Position numbers and translations under genes: made by a program
Shown here: piece by piece, positions 23,207 to 32,369 of the stretch
Layout: every line of letters begins with the position of its first letter
Position numbering within the stretch: position 1 is the stretch's first letter
Notes under the pieces: model-generated
Database searches by the model: none
The model's input: only the letters and a program-made list of their open reading frames with translations
Told to the model about the DNA's origin: nothing
NCBI RefSeq assembly: GCF_022761035.1
Contig: NZ_JAKWJP010000005.1
Span: 186,001-250,000, forward strand
DNA from: Microbacterium sp. SS28
GTDB lineage: Bacteria > Actinomycetota > Actinomycetes > Actinomycetales > Microbacteriaceae
Direction of reading: 5' to 3'
Length of the DNA stretch: 64,000 nucleotides

Positions 23207-24232
23207 ATGCTTCCACGCTCCCTGCCCGAGACCTCGTTCTTCCTCCCGGATCGCGGTGAGCCCGCCCTGCGCTGGGGCATCATCGGCACGGGCTGGATCG
23301 CGGGGTTCTTCGTCGGGGCGCTGCACCGCTGGACGATCCAGCGCGCCGAGTCGGTGGCATCCCGCTCCCTCGAAGGAGCCTCGGCGTTCGCACGCGAGCA
23401 CGGCATCGACCGGGCTGCGGCGAGCGCCGAAGAACTCGTCGCGGATCCCGCGATCGACGTCGTCTACATCGCCGCCCCGCAGAGTGAGCACCTAGCTCTC
23501 GGGCTGCTCGCCATCGCAGCGGGCAAGCACGTGCTCATCGAGAAGCCCCTCGCGACGAACGCCGCCGACGCGCGCGTGCTCGTCGACGCGGCGCGCGCCG
23601 CGGGCGTCTTCCTCATGGAGGCGATGTGGAGCCGGTACCAGCCGCAGGCCCTCGCCATCCGCGCACTCATCGCGGAGGGGGTGATCGGCGAGCCGCGGTC
23701 GGTCGCCGCCGACCACGGACAGGCGATGGACCCCGCGCACCGGCTGTTCCTGCCGGGGACGGGCGGCGGCGCGCTCCTCGACCTCGGCATCTACCCCGTG
23801 CAGCTCGACTCGATGGTGCTCGGATCCCCCGACGCGATCACGGCGGTCGGATCGCTCGCCGCGAGCGGCGTCGACGCGACCTCGACGCTCGTGCTGAAAC
23901 ACGGCGACGAGCAGTCGACGCTCACGACGACTCTCCTCACGCGCACGCCGACGGTCGCCGCGATCAGCGGGACCGAGGCGCGGGTCGAGATCGAGGGACC
24001 CTTCCACATCCCGACGTCCTTCGTCGTGCGCAGTCCCGACCTCATCGAGGAGCCGCTGCGCTGGAGCGATCCGACGGGAGTCGGACTCATGGACGGGCTC
24101 GCGTGGGAGGCGACGGCGCTCGCGACCTCCGTCGGCGAGGGGCGGGTCGAATCTCCGCTGCACACGCACGACGAGACGATCGCGATCCTCGCGACGATCG
24201 ACGAGGCGCGCCGGCAGCTGGGCGCGCGATGA
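23207..24232 (+). CDS. Gfo/Idh/MocA-family oxidoreductase
   Basis: 341 residues. A Rossmann domain (about 20-140) shows GIIGTGWIAGFF for NAD(P) binding and the LIEKPLA motif with the catalytic-type Lys. The C-terminal alpha/beta domain (about 145-320) has the GGGALLDLGIYPVQ segment of the family. It oxidises or reduces a sugar or polyol, perhaps at C3. It is first of four coupled genes (ATGA overlap with the next) and transcribed divergently from the solute-binding lipoprotein, which may import its substrate. Confidence 0.9.
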   Translation: MLPRSLPETSFFLPDRGEPALRWGIIGTGWIAGFFVGALHRWTIQRAESVASRSLEGASAFAREHGIDRAAASAEELVADPAIDVVYIAAPQSEHLALGLLAIAAGKHVLIEKPLATNAADARVLVDAARAAGVFLMEAMWSRYQPQALAIRALIAEGVIGEPRSVAADHGQAMDPAHRLFLPGTGGGALLDLGIYPVQLDSMVLGSPDAITAVGSLAASGVDATSTLVLKHGDEQSTLTTTLLTRTPTVAAISGTEARVEIEGPFHIPTSFVVRSPDLIEEPLRWSDPTGVGLMDGLAWEATALATSVGEGRVESPLHTHDETIAILATIDEARRQLGAR

Positions 24233-25125
24233 CCCGCTACGCGCGCACGCTCGCACCCGGCCAGCTCTGCCGCGTCATCGTCTTCGACGTCGCGACGAAC
24301 ACCGCGACGGTCGTGCACGAGACGGATGCCATCCTGCTCGAGGCGCCCAACTGGACAGCCTCGGGCGACCTGATCCTCAACGGCGACGGGACGCTGTGGC
24401 GCCTGCCCGCTTCAGGCGGCTCGGCACCCGTCCCGATCGTGATCGACGGCATCCCCGAGCTGAACAACGACCACGTCCTCGCACCCGGCGGCGAGACGAT
24501 CTTCCTCTCGGCGAACGACGGACACGTCTATGAGGCCCCGCTCGCCGGTGGGCAGGCGAGGAAGGTCACGCCTAACGACGGGCGGATGCACTTCCTGCAC
24601 GGCGTGAGCCCGGACGGCACGACGCTCGCCTACGTCGGGCTGACGCCCGCGGACGGCGACTGGTGGGCCGCCGCCCACGTGCACACGATCGGCGTCGACG
24701 GCACCGGCGACCGGCAGCTGACGGCCGGCCCGGGGCCCGACGACGGCCCCGAGTACTCCCCCGACGGCAAGTGGATCCACCTCAACACCGAGCGGTTCGC
24801 CCGCGTCCCGGGGCACGCGCAGATCGCGCGGATGCGCCCCGACGGAAGCGAGTTCGAGCGTCTCACGGTGAGCGACCGCGTCGACTGGTTCCCGCACCTC
24901 GCGCCCACAGGCGGCCTCGCCGTCTACCTCAGCTTTCCCGCCGGGACGACGGGGCATCCCGCCGACCTGCCCGTCGAACTGCACCTCGTCGAGGACGGCG
25001 CGTGGCGCTCGCCGCGCATCGTCGCACGACTGCACGGCGGACAGGGCACGATCAACGTCAACAGCTGGTCACCCGACGGCACGCGATTCGCGTACGTCGA
25101 GTACCCGGGACCCGAAGTCCCCTAG
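24229..25125 (+). CDS. cytosolic TolB-like beta-propeller protein
   Basis: 298 residues with repeated PD40/WD40-like blades (for example LAPGGETIFLSAND, VSPDGTTLAYVG, YSPDGKWIHLNTE, WSPDGTRFAYVEY), enough for about six blades. There is no signal peptide, unlike periplasmic TolB. A His/Asn/Trp-bearing central face (NNDH, DDGPEYS) could hold a metal or sugar, as in oligogalacturonate lyases, which share this fold. It overlaps the first oxidoreductase by ATGA and precedes the second. It is more likely an enzyme or sugar-binding protein of the same pathway than a transport factor. Confidence 0.75.
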   Translation: MTRYARTLAPGQLCRVIVFDVATNTATVVHETDAILLEAPNWTASGDLILNGDGTLWRLPASGGSAPVPIVIDGIPELNNDHVLAPGGETIFLSANDGHVYEAPLAGGQARKVTPNDGRMHFLHGVSPDGTTLAYVGLTPADGDWWAAAHVHTIGVDGTGDRQLTAGPGPDDGPEYSPDGKWIHLNTERFARVPGHAQIARMRPDGSEFERLTVSDRVDWFPHLAPTGGLAVYLSFPAGTTGHPADLPVELHLVEDGAWRSPRIVARLHGGQGTINVNSWSPDGTRFAYVEYPGPEVP

Positions 25126-25185
25126 ATTCTCGAGGGGATGCCGCATCCCGGCATCCCCGCAGCCTTCGGAAGGACGACGCACGCC

Positions 25186-26235
25186 ATGCCCGATCTCACT
25201 CTCCCGAGCCCACGCCCCTGGCCCGAGGCCCGTCCGCTGCGCTGGGGCATCCTCGCGCCCGGCGGCATCGCCGAGCGCTTCGCGCAGGCGCTGCAGCGCC
25301 GCACGTCGCAGCGGGTGGTCGCCGTCGGCTCGCGGTCGGCCGACCGCGCCGAAGCGTTCGCGCAGGCCCACGGCATCCCGCGGTCGTACGGCGACTATCG
25401 CGCGCTCGTCGAGGATCCCGAGGTCGACGCCGTATACGTCGCCTCTCCGCACAGCGCGCACGTCGAGCTCGCCCTGCTCGCGATCTCGGCCGGCAAGCAC
25501 GTGCTCGTCGAGAAGCCGCTCGCGACGACGGGCGACGATGCGCGCCGGATTCTGGATGCCGCACGCGCCGCGGGTGTCTTCGCGATGGAGGCGATGTGGA
25601 CGCGCTACCTCGCGCAGTCCGACATCGTCCGCCAGGTGCTCGCCGACGGCGCGCTGGGCGAGGTCACGTCGGTCGCCGCCGACTTCGGCTTCTCGATCCC
25701 GTACCTGCCCGAGCACCGGCTGTTCGACCCCTCGCAGGCGGGCGGCGCGCTGCTCGACGCGGGCGTCTACCCCGTGTCGTTCATCTCGTCCGTGCTCGGT
25801 GCGCCGGGCGAGCTCAGCGCGATCGGATCGCTTGCGGCATCGGGAGTCGACGACCAGGCGATCGTCAGCTTCTCCTACCCGGGCGCTGTCGCGACCGCGA
25901 CGACATCGCTCAAGGCGTGGCTGCCGGTCACGGCCGTGGTCGCCGGCACGGCCGGACGGCTCGAGGTCGGCCCCGGATTCCTCGGGCCGACCACCGTGCG
26001 CCTCTCGCGGTTCGATCAGGGCTGGGAACCGGAAGTCGCGGAGTGGACGGATGCCGCCTTCGCCGGCCCCGGGCAGGAGGGTCTGGCCTGCCAGGCCGAG
26101 GCCTTCGCCGGCTTCGTCGAGCAGGGTCTCGTCGAATCGCCCATCCACAGGCACGACGAGGTCGTCGCGATCGTCGACGCCCTCGACCGCGCGCAGCAGC
26201 AGATCTTCGCGGCGGCCCGCGAGGCGGTGCGCTGA
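25186..26235 (+). CDS. Gfo/Idh/MocA-family oxidoreductase
   Basis: 349 residues from the ATG at 25186, preceded by GGAAGGA; an upstream in-frame ATG at 25138 is less likely. Rossmann motif LRWGILAPGGIAERF (about 15-30) and VEKPLA are present, and the C-terminal domain has GGALLDAGVYPVSF. It is clearly related to the oxidoreductase two genes upstream but divergent, so the pair may act as a dehydrogenase/reductase couple through a keto-sugar. It ends TGATG into the next gene. Confidence 0.9.
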   Translation: MPDLTLPSPRPWPEARPLRWGILAPGGIAERFAQALQRRTSQRVVAVGSRSADRAEAFAQAHGIPRSYGDYRALVEDPEVDAVYVASPHSAHVELALLAISAGKHVLVEKPLATTGDDARRILDAARAAGVFAMEAMWTRYLAQSDIVRQVLADGALGEVTSVAADFGFSIPYLPEHRLFDPSQAGGALLDAGVYPVSFISSVLGAPGELSAIGSLAASGVDDQAIVSFSYPGAVATATTSLKAWLPVTAVVAGTAGRLEVGPGFLGPTTVRLSRFDQGWEPEVAEWTDAAFAGPGQEGLACQAEAFAGFVEQGLVESPIHRHDEVVAIVDALDRAQQQIFAAAREAVR

Positions 26236-26729
26236 TGGTCGACCGCGCCGCCCTCGGGGCCGAGATCGCCGCAGCGAAGGAGGAGCAGGCCCGCCTGACG
26301 CTCCCCCGATTCACCAACGCCGACGCGTGGGCCCTCGGCTCGTGGGCCGTCGAGACCTCCCGCGAGCGCGGGCTGCCGGTCGTGATCGACATCCGCCGCG
26401 GCGAGCAGCAGCTCTTCCACGCGGCGATGGACGGCACCAACGCCGACAACGACGCGTGGATCGAGCGCAAGGCGCGCACGGTCCGCCGCTTCGCGATGGC
26501 GAGCTACCGTCTCGGGCAGCTCTACGGCACGCACCTCGGCGGCTTCAACGAGGCCACGCAGCTGCCGTTCGGCGAATACGTCGCGGCGGGCGGCTGTGTG
26601 CCCATCACCGTGACCGACGTCGGCATGATCGGCACGTTCACCGTCTCGGGCCTGCCCGAGGAGGACGACCACGCCCTCGCGGTCGAGGCGCTCGAGGCGC
26701 TGCTGAAGCGGATCGCCGCGGAGGCCTAG
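26235..26729 (+). CDS. UPF0303 / GlcG-HbpS-type protein
   Basis: A 164-residue protein of the UPF0303 (heme-degrading-domain-like) family, recognised by WALGSWAVETSRERGLPVVIDIRR, the NADND...RKARTVRRF helix and the closing SGLPEEDDHALAVEAL. The fold is related to HbpS and GlcG. No signal peptide is present. The A of its ATG is the last base of the upstream TGA, so it is co-translated with the oxidoreductase. Biochemical function is not established for this family; here it is tied to a sugar-oxidation operon. Confidence 0.82.
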   Translation: MVDRAALGAEIAAAKEEQARLTLPRFTNADAWALGSWAVETSRERGLPVVIDIRRGEQQLFHAAMDGTNADNDAWIERKARTVRRFAMASYRLGQLYGTHLGGFNEATQLPFGEYVAAGGCVPITVTDVGMIGTFTVSGLPEEDDHALAVEALEALLKRIAAEA

Positions 26730-26750
26730 GAGCTCGAACCCCCGCGCAGA

Positions 26751-26810
26751 ATGGTGCGGCGGCGACCCCTTCGGGGCCTCCGGCGCACCATGCGGAGGGT
26801 GTGGGATTCG
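26751..26810 (+). repeat. duplicate of tRNA-Ser(UGA) 3' end plus terminator hairpin
   Basis: This 60-bp segment matches 26900-26959 with about three mismatches, 149 bp away. It contains a slightly damaged copy of the hairpin (arms 26753-26762 and 26780-26789) and the last 18 nt of tRNA-Ser(UGA) (26793-26810), then diverges. It is not a functional tRNA. Confidence 0.7.
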
Positions 26811-26901
26811 GCCCTACCGCCACTCCACGGATCGCTGCGCGCTCCGCGGAGCCTCCGGCGGCAGGGGCCCGCCTGAAGGTTCGAACCCGCAGCGTCAAAA
26901 T

Positions 26902-26938
26902 GGTGCGCCGGCGACCCCTCCGGGGCCTCCGGCGCACC
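26902..26938 (-). terminator. hairpin terminator of tRNA-Ser(UGA)
   Basis: Perfect 10-bp arms GGTGCGCCGG/CCGGCGCACC enclose an inner CCCC/GGGG hairpin. On the minus strand it follows the tRNA by three bases and is followed by ATTTTG, a short T-run. Confidence 0.65.
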
Positions 26939-26941
26939 ATG

Positions 26942-27026
26942 CGGAGGGTGTGGGATTCGAACCCACGGGACATTGCTGCCCACTGGTTTTCAAGACCAGG
27001 TCCATCGGCCGCTCGGACAACCCTCC
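26942..27026 (-). tRNA. tRNA-Ser(UGA)
   Basis: 85 nt. The acceptor arm GGAGGGT pairs with ACCCTCC, discriminator G follows, and CCA is not encoded. The anticodon stem-loop CTGGTCTTGAAAACCAG has anticodon TGA; the T-arm has GGGTTCGAATCCC and there is a serine-type variable arm. It sits near serS, which charges it. A terminator hairpin follows directly. Confidence 0.95.
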
Positions 27027-27157
27027 CGGGCGGATGCCGCAGCATCCGTCGACCGCGTTCGAGTGTAGTCGGTGGGTCGATGCGGCCGGCGTCGCACGCA
27101 GGCGCCGATCCCGGCGACTCACCGGAAGGTGCTCGGGCCGGATCCGACGGCACGCGC

Positions 27158-28066
27158 CTAGAGGTTGCGGAGCACGTCGGCGACGCCGCCGGCCTCGACC
27201 GACGCCGTGACCTCGCCTGCGGCATCCCGAACCTCTTGCGGACCCTGCGCCATCGCGACCGCGCGTCCGCCGTTCTCGCGCGCCCACTGGAACATGCCGA
27301 CGTCGTTGCGGCCGTCTCCGATGACGAGGACGTGCGCGGGATCGAAGCCCGTCCACTCGCGCACGAGCTCGAGCGCCGAGCTCTTGTCGACGCCCTTGGG
27401 TGCGATGTCGAGCCACGCGGTCCAGCCGACGGCGTACGAGACCTGGTTGAGTCCGATGCGCTCGACGAGCTCGACGAAGTCCTGCTCGCTCTGACCCGGC
27501 GAGACGACGACGACACGGCAGACCGGGTGCGCCGTGAGCTCCTCGAAGGGGACGCGCCGGGCATTCACGAGGTTCCAGTCGTCGAGCTGCTCGGTGTAGA
27601 GCCGGCTGCCGTCGGCGAGCTCCACCATGTAGCGGGCGTCGGGCAGGTGCTCGCGCAGGAGCGTCAGCACCTCGTGCGCGTCGAAGGTCTCGATGTGGAA
27701 CCGCTCGTAGTGCGCCTCGACGCCGTCGACGCGGCGCAGGATGACGGCGCCGTTCGAGCAGACGACGAACTCAGGAGCGATCTGCAGCACGTGCAGGATG
27801 CCGCGCGTGCCCTCCCATGAGCGGCCGGTCGCGAGCATGACCTCGTGACCCGTGCGATGCGCGTGCTCGACGGCCTCGACGACCCCCGGCGAGAGCGACT
27901 CGTCCTCGAGCAGGATCGTGCCGTCGATGTCGAGCACGATGAGCAGGCGCTCGGTGACGACATCCGGATCCTCGGTATCGCGCGCGATCTCCTCGACGAG
28001 CTTGGCGGCCTTCTGTGGCTTGACGACCTTGACGCTGCCGGTCGGCGGGAGATGCGCTTCGGTCAC
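27158..28066 (-). CDS. HAD-superfamily (Cof-type) phosphatase
   Basis: 302 residues from a GTG that overlaps the serS stop as GTGA. Motif I LDIDGT gives nucleophile D46 and acid/base D48; motif II is the Thr/Ser in LATGRSW; the Lys is in [10 protein letters not shown]; and motif IV is GDGRNDVGM. The C2B cap lies between. It dephosphorylates a sugar phosphate or similar small molecule. The serS-HAD-pheA grouping is common in actinobacteria, but the substrate is unknown. An N-terminal extension of about 38 residues precedes the usual family start. Confidence 0.9.
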   Translation of the reverse strand: MTEAHLPPTGSVKVVKPQKAAKLVEEIARDTEDPDVVTERLLIVLDIDGTILLEDESLSPGVVEAVEHAHRTGHEVMLATGRSWEGTRGILHVLQIAPEFVVCSNGAVILRRVDGVEAHYERFHIETFDAHEVLTLLREHLPDARYMVELADGSRLYTEQLDDWNLVNARRVPFEELTAHPVCRVVVVSPGQSEQDFVELVERIGLNQVSYAVGWTAWLDIAPKGVDKSSALELVREWTGFDPAHVLVIGDGRNDVGMFQWARENGGRAVAMAQGPQEVRDAAGEVTASVEAGGVADVLRNL

Positions 28067-29346
28067 GACACGGGCTCCAGCACCTCGAGGCCGCCGAGGT
28101 AGGGCCGCAGCACCTCGGGCACCGCGACCGAGCCGTCGGCGCGCTGGTGGGTCTCGAGCAGCGCGACGATCCAGCGGGTCGTCGCGAGCGTGCCGTTGAG
28201 CGTCGCGACGTTGGCGGTCTTGCCGACGCCCTTTCCGTCGGCCGACGGCGTGCGATAGCGGATGTCGAGACGCCGGGCCTGGTAGGTGGTGCAGTTGCTC
28301 GTCGAGGTGAGCTCGCGGTACGCGCCCTGCGTCGGCACCCACGCCTCGACGTCGAACTTGCGCGCGGCGCTCGAGCCGAGGTCGCCCGCCGCGACGTCGA
28401 TCACGCGGTACGCGAGCCCGAGGTCCTGGAGCATGCTCTCCTGCAACGCCACGAGGCGATCGTGCTCGGCCTCGGCGACATCCGGTGTCGTGTAGATGAA
28501 CATCTCGAGCTTGTTGAACTGGTGCACGCGGATGATCCCGCGGGTGTCCTTGCCGTACGACCCCGCTTCGCGGCGGTAGCACGTCGACCATCCCGCGTAG
28601 CGCTTGGGCCCGCGAGCGAAGTCGAGGATCTCGTCCATGTGATACCCCGCGAGCGGCACTTCGCTCGTGCCGACGAGGTAGAGGTCGTCGTCTTCGAGGT
28701 GGTACACCTCGTCGGAGTGCTGACCGAGGAAGCCCGTCCCACGCATGACCTCGGGACGCACGAGCGTCGGCGGGATGATCGGCGTGAAGCCGTGCTGCAG
28801 CGCGCGGTCGAGCGCGAGGTTCATGATGGCGAGCTCGAGGCGCGCGCCGATGCCCGTGAGGAAGTAGAACCGGCTGCCCGACACCTTCGTGCCACGCTCC
28901 ATGTCGATCGCCCCGAGCAGCTCACCGAGCTCCAGGTGATCGCGCGGCTCGAAGTCGAACGCCACGGGCTCGCCGTGCGTGCGGAGCGTGACGAAGTCGG
29001 CCTCGCCGCCCGCCGGGACACCGTCGATGATGATGTTCTCGAGCCGGGCGAAGGCGGCGACGGATGCCTCTTCCGCGGCGGTCACGGCGTGCTGGGCCTG
29101 CTTGACCTGCTCGCTGAGCTGCTTGGCCTCGGCGACGAGCGCGGCCTTCTCGTCCTTCGGCGCCTGCGCAACCTTCTTGCCGTGCGCGTTCTGCGCGGCG
29201 CGGAGCTCTTCGAACGCCGTGATGGCGGCGCGGCGCGCGCGATCGGCTTCGAGCGCGTCGTCGACGGACTCGGGCGACTCCCCGCGCGCCTCCTGCGAGC
29301 GCTTGACCAGCTCGGGATTCTCGCGGAGGAGTACGGGATCGATCAT
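28063..29346 (-). CDS. serS: seryl-tRNA synthetase
   Basis: 427 residues, normal for bacterial SerRS. The N-terminal long coiled-coil arm (about 30-110) contacts the long variable arm of tRNA-Ser. The class II core shows [10 protein letters not shown], motif 2 ([15 protein letters not shown]...HQFNKLEMF) and motif 3 region [13 protein letters not shown]. It charges both serine tRNAs in this window. Cytosolic. It is followed by an overlapping HAD phosphatase gene (GTGA). Confidence 0.97.
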   Translation of the reverse strand: MIDPVLLRENPELVKRSQEARGESPESVDDALEADRARRAAITAFEELRAAQNAHGKKVAQAPKDEKAALVAEAKQLSEQVKQAQHAVTAAEEASVAAFARLENIIIDGVPAGGEADFVTLRTHGEPVAFDFEPRDHLELGELLGAIDMERGTKVSGSRFYFLTGIGARLELAIMNLALDRALQHGFTPIIPPTLVRPEVMRGTGFLGQHSDEVYHLEDDDLYLVGTSEVPLAGYHMDEILDFARGPKRYAGWSTCYRREAGSYGKDTRGIIRVHQFNKLEMFIYTTPDVAEAEHDRLVALQESMLQDLGLAYRVIDVAAGDLGSSAARKFDVEAWVPTQGAYRELTSTSNCTTYQARRLDIRYRTPSADGKGVGKTANVATLNGTLATTRWIVALLETHQRADGSVAVPEVLRPYLGGLEVLEPVS

Positions 29347-29487
29347 CCGTCAAGTCTAGAGTCGGGGCGGGTGGATGCCGCCAAGCCGCGTTGAGGCGGC
29401 CACAGAACGCCGCACGGCCGATCGCGCGGCCCGTATGACCGCGACGTGTCGCGGAGAAGACACGGCCCGCGCGGGATGCCGAGTCCT

Positions 29488-30804
29488 ATGGTGGTACGCA
29501 TGGCAGTGGGCACCCGACCGGACGGCGATGAGCCGGTTCCGCACGACGTGCCGCCGCATCCCTCCGACGCGATCTATGCCGACGGCCCCGACGAGCGGGC
29601 GCTGCAGGCCGCCGCGACGCAGGCGCGCGCCGAGGCGGAACGGCTGGCAGCCCTCGCCGACGGCGGTGCGGCGGAGCCTGACCCGGCCGGTGCCGCGAGC
29701 CCCGGTGACGTCATCCGCCAGCCCGAAGACATCGCGGCCGACTCCTCTGCAGGTGAGAGCGGTCGCGCGCGACAGGTGGATCCTGACGGCCGAACCGTGC
29801 CGATGGAGTCGGGCAGCGAGCGCCCCAGCCCGAAAGCGGCTCTGGTCTACAACCCCATCAAGGTGGATGCCGAGACCCTGCGCGCTTCGGTCGTGCGCCT
29901 CGCCGCCGATTCGGGATGGGCCGAGCCCCTCTTCTATGAGACGACCGTCGACGACCTGGGCGACGACGTCGCCCGGCAGGCTCTCGAGGCGGGAGCGGAT
30001 GCCGTGCTCGTCGCGGGCGGCGACGGCACCGTGCGCGCCGTCTCTGAGGCGATGAGCGGCAGCGGGGTTCCGCTGACGATCGTGCCGAGCGGCACCGGCA
30101 ACCTGCTCGCCCGCAATCTGCGGCTGCCTCTCGACAATGCCGAGGCGATGATCCGCGCCACATTCGAGGGCGACCGGCTGGCGATGGATGTCGGGTTCGC
30201 CGCGCTCACCCGCGCAGACGGCACGACCCAGGAGCATGCCTTCGTGGTGATGGGCGGCATGGGCCTGGACGCCGCCATGATCGCCAACACCAACCCGCAG
30301 CTGAAGAAGACGGTCGGGTGGGTGGCTTACGTCGACGGCGCCGCGCGGTCGCTCCCGAACGCCAAGCCCTTCCGCGTCATGTACGAGATCACCGGCCGCC
30401 GGCTGCACTCGGCCCGGGTGCAGAGCGTGCTCTTCGCCAATTGCGGCTCGCTCCCCGCCGGCCTCGAGCTCATCCCTGAGGCATCCATCGTCGACGGTGC
30501 GATGGATATCGTCATCTTCCAGCCGAAGGGCCCCCTCGGGTGGATCCTCGTCTGGCGACGGGTCGCCTGGGACAACAGCTTTCTGCGCAAGTTCCGTGCG
30601 GGCCGCCGGATGCTCGCGCTGCGCACGAAGGACAACGCCGTCCGCTACGCGAGGGGCGCTCAGCTGGACGTCGGCACGCACGAGGCCCAGCCCGTGCAGC
30701 TCGACGGCGACGAGTTCGGAGAGGCGGTGCGGGTGCGCGCGCACGTCGCGCCGGGCGCCCTCGAGCTCGCGGTGCCGAAGGGGCACGACGTCGGCGGACT
30801 CTGA
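29488..30804 (+). CDS. diacylglycerol-kinase-family lipid kinase
   Basis: About 438 residues from the ATG at 29488; ATG at 29500 is equally possible and GTG/ATG codons further upstream exist. The first 110 residues are low-complexity Ala/Asp/Pro rich. The DAGK catalytic domain begins around KAALVYNPIK and carries the signature VAGGDGTVRAVSEA and PSGTGNLLARNL. The C-terminal beta-rich lobe ends in GALELAVPKG. It phosphorylates a lipid such as diacylglycerol or a sphingoid-like substrate at the membrane surface. It is divergent from serS. Confidence 0.88.
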   Translation: MVVRMAVGTRPDGDEPVPHDVPPHPSDAIYADGPDERALQAAATQARAEAERLAALADGGAAEPDPAGAASPGDVIRQPEDIAADSSAGESGRARQVDPDGRTVPMESGSERPSPKAALVYNPIKVDAETLRASVVRLAADSGWAEPLFYETTVDDLGDDVARQALEAGADAVLVAGGDGTVRAVSEAMSGSGVPLTIVPSGTGNLLARNLRLPLDNAEAMIRATFEGDRLAMDVGFAALTRADGTTQEHAFVVMGGMGLDAAMIANTNPQLKKTVGWVAYVDGAARSLPNAKPFRVMYEITGRRLHSARVQSVLFANCGSLPAGLELIPEASIVDGAMDIVIFQPKGPLGWILVWRRVAWDNSFLRKFRAGRRMLALRTKDNAVRYARGAQLDVGTHEAQPVQLDGDEFGEAVRVRAHVAPGALELAVPKGHDVGGL

Positions 30805-30955
30805 GCGGTCGACCCTGGAGGTCTGTCGCGAGGCCCGGGTTCGACCCCTCGACTGGCTCGGGGAGCGGAGTGGGCTGCAGCACGCGGCGGTCCTGCTGAT
30901 GGAGCGGTTGTCAACCTCTCGCGGGCATGCCGGGGTGGGGTGACAGGATGACCGG

Positions 30956-32314
30956 ATGGTGAGCCCGAGCATCGTCTGGCTGCGCGACGACCTCCGCCTG
31001 GCCGACAACCCGGCCCTGAGGGCCGCGGTCGACGCGGGGGGCCCCGTCGTGGTGCTCTATGTGCTCGACGACGAGTCGCCCGGCATCCGTCCCCTCGGCG
31101 GCGCGGCACGCTGGTGGCTGCACCACTCGCTCGCCTCGCTCGCCGATCGGCTCGAGGCGAAGGGTGCGCGGCTCGTGCTGCGGCGAGGACCGGCGGGTCG
31201 CGTCGTCCGCGAGGCGGCGACGGATGCCGGTGCCCGCGCCGTCTTCTGGAACCGGCGCTACGGCGGCGCCGAGCGAGAGATCGACACCGAGCTGAAGACG
31301 GGGCTGCGCGCGGACGGCATCGAGGTCGGGTCGTTCGCCGGCTCGCTGCTCTTCGAGCCGTGGACGGTCAAGACCGGGGCGGGCACGCACTTCTCGGTGT
31401 TCACGCCGTTCTGGCGCGCGTGCCTGAACGGTCTTCCGCCCCGCGCGCCCCTGCCCGAGCCGCGCGAGATCGCGGGCCCCCGAGCCTCGATCTCCAGCGA
31501 CGAGCTCGCCGACTGGGACCTGCTGCCGCGGCATCCGGACTGGGCCGGGGGCCTGCGCGAGACGTGGGAGCCGGGCGAGCCCGCCGCACGGGCGAGGCTG
31601 CGCGAGTTCCTCGATGTCGATCTCGCGGCCTACGGGCGTGCGCGCGACGAACCGGCCGCGGGCGCGACGTCGCTGCTCTCGCCGCGGCTCCGGTGGGGTG
31701 AGCTGAGTCCGCACACCGTGTGGCACGAAGGGGTCGCGGCGGGGGGCGGCGATCGGTTCCTGTCGGAGATCGGCTGGCGGGAGTTCGCAGCCCACACGCT
31801 CTTCCACTTCCCCGACCTCGCGACGAGGAATCTGCGCCCCGAGTTCGACGCCTTTCCGTGGCCGCCGCTGGATCAGGACCGCCTCGAGGCCTGGCATCAG
31901 GGCAGGACGGGAATCGCCCTCGTCGACGCCGGCATGCGCGAACTCTGGCGCACCGGCTTCATGCACAACCGGGTGCGGATGGTCGCGGCATCCTTCCTCA
32001 TCAAGAACCTGGCTGTCGACTGGCGACTCGGCGAGCAGTGGTTCTGGGACACCCTGGTCGACGCCGACGGCGCGAGCAATCCGTTCAACTGGCAGTGGGT
32101 CGCGGGATCGGGGGCGGATGCCGCTCCCTACTTCCGCATCTTCAACCCGGAGCTCCAGGCGAAGAAGTTCGACCCGGACGGCCGCTACGTGAAGGAGTGG
32201 GCGCCCGAGCACGCCTCGCCCGAGCCGCCCGAGCCGATCGTCGATCTCGGCGCGACGCGCAAGGCGGCACTCGATGCGTACGAGAAGGTCAAGGCGGCGG
32301 CGCGGTCCCGCTGA
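30956..32314 (+). CDS. phrB: deoxyribodipyrimidine photolyase (class I CPD type)
   Basis: 452 residues. The N-terminal antenna-binding alpha/beta domain (about 1-125) starts VWLRDDLRLADNPAL. The FAD domain contains SPRLRWGELSPHTVW, the WREFAAHTLFHFP segment, GMRELWRTGFMHNRVRM and the W-rich DGASNPFNWQWVAGSGADAAPYFRIFNP signature. The Trp chain residues appear intact, so it should repair UV dimers with blue light. It is monocistronic or leads the downstream monooxygenase gene 55 bp away. Confidence 0.95.
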   Translation: MVSPSIVWLRDDLRLADNPALRAAVDAGGPVVVLYVLDDESPGIRPLGGAARWWLHHSLASLADRLEAKGARLVLRRGPAGRVVREAATDAGARAVFWNRRYGGAEREIDTELKTGLRADGIEVGSFAGSLLFEPWTVKTGAGTHFSVFTPFWRACLNGLPPRAPLPEPREIAGPRASISSDELADWDLLPRHPDWAGGLRETWEPGEPAARARLREFLDVDLAAYGRARDEPAAGATSLLSPRLRWGELSPHTVWHEGVAAGGGDRFLSEIGWREFAAHTLFHFPDLATRNLRPEFDAFPWPPLDQDRLEAWHQGRTGIALVDAGMRELWRTGFMHNRVRMVAASFLIKNLAVDWRLGEQWFWDTLVDADGASNPFNWQWVAGSGADAAPYFRIFNPELQAKKFDPDGRYVKEWAPEHASPEPPEPIVDLGATRKAALDAYEKVKAAARSR

Positions 32315-32369
32315 GAGCCTGCGGCCCGATCCCGGAATGCGACGGCCGGGGCCGGGGTTGCGCTCAGGG

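Noticed and set aside
23626..24228. Longer start for the propeller gene (frame open to 23626)
   Set aside because: The extension lies entirely within the upstream oxidoreductase gene in another frame; ATG 24229 with an ATGA overlap is clearly better.
26751..26810. Second tRNA-Ser gene
   Set aside because: Only the last 18 nt of the tRNA are present; no anticodon arm or 5' half follows.
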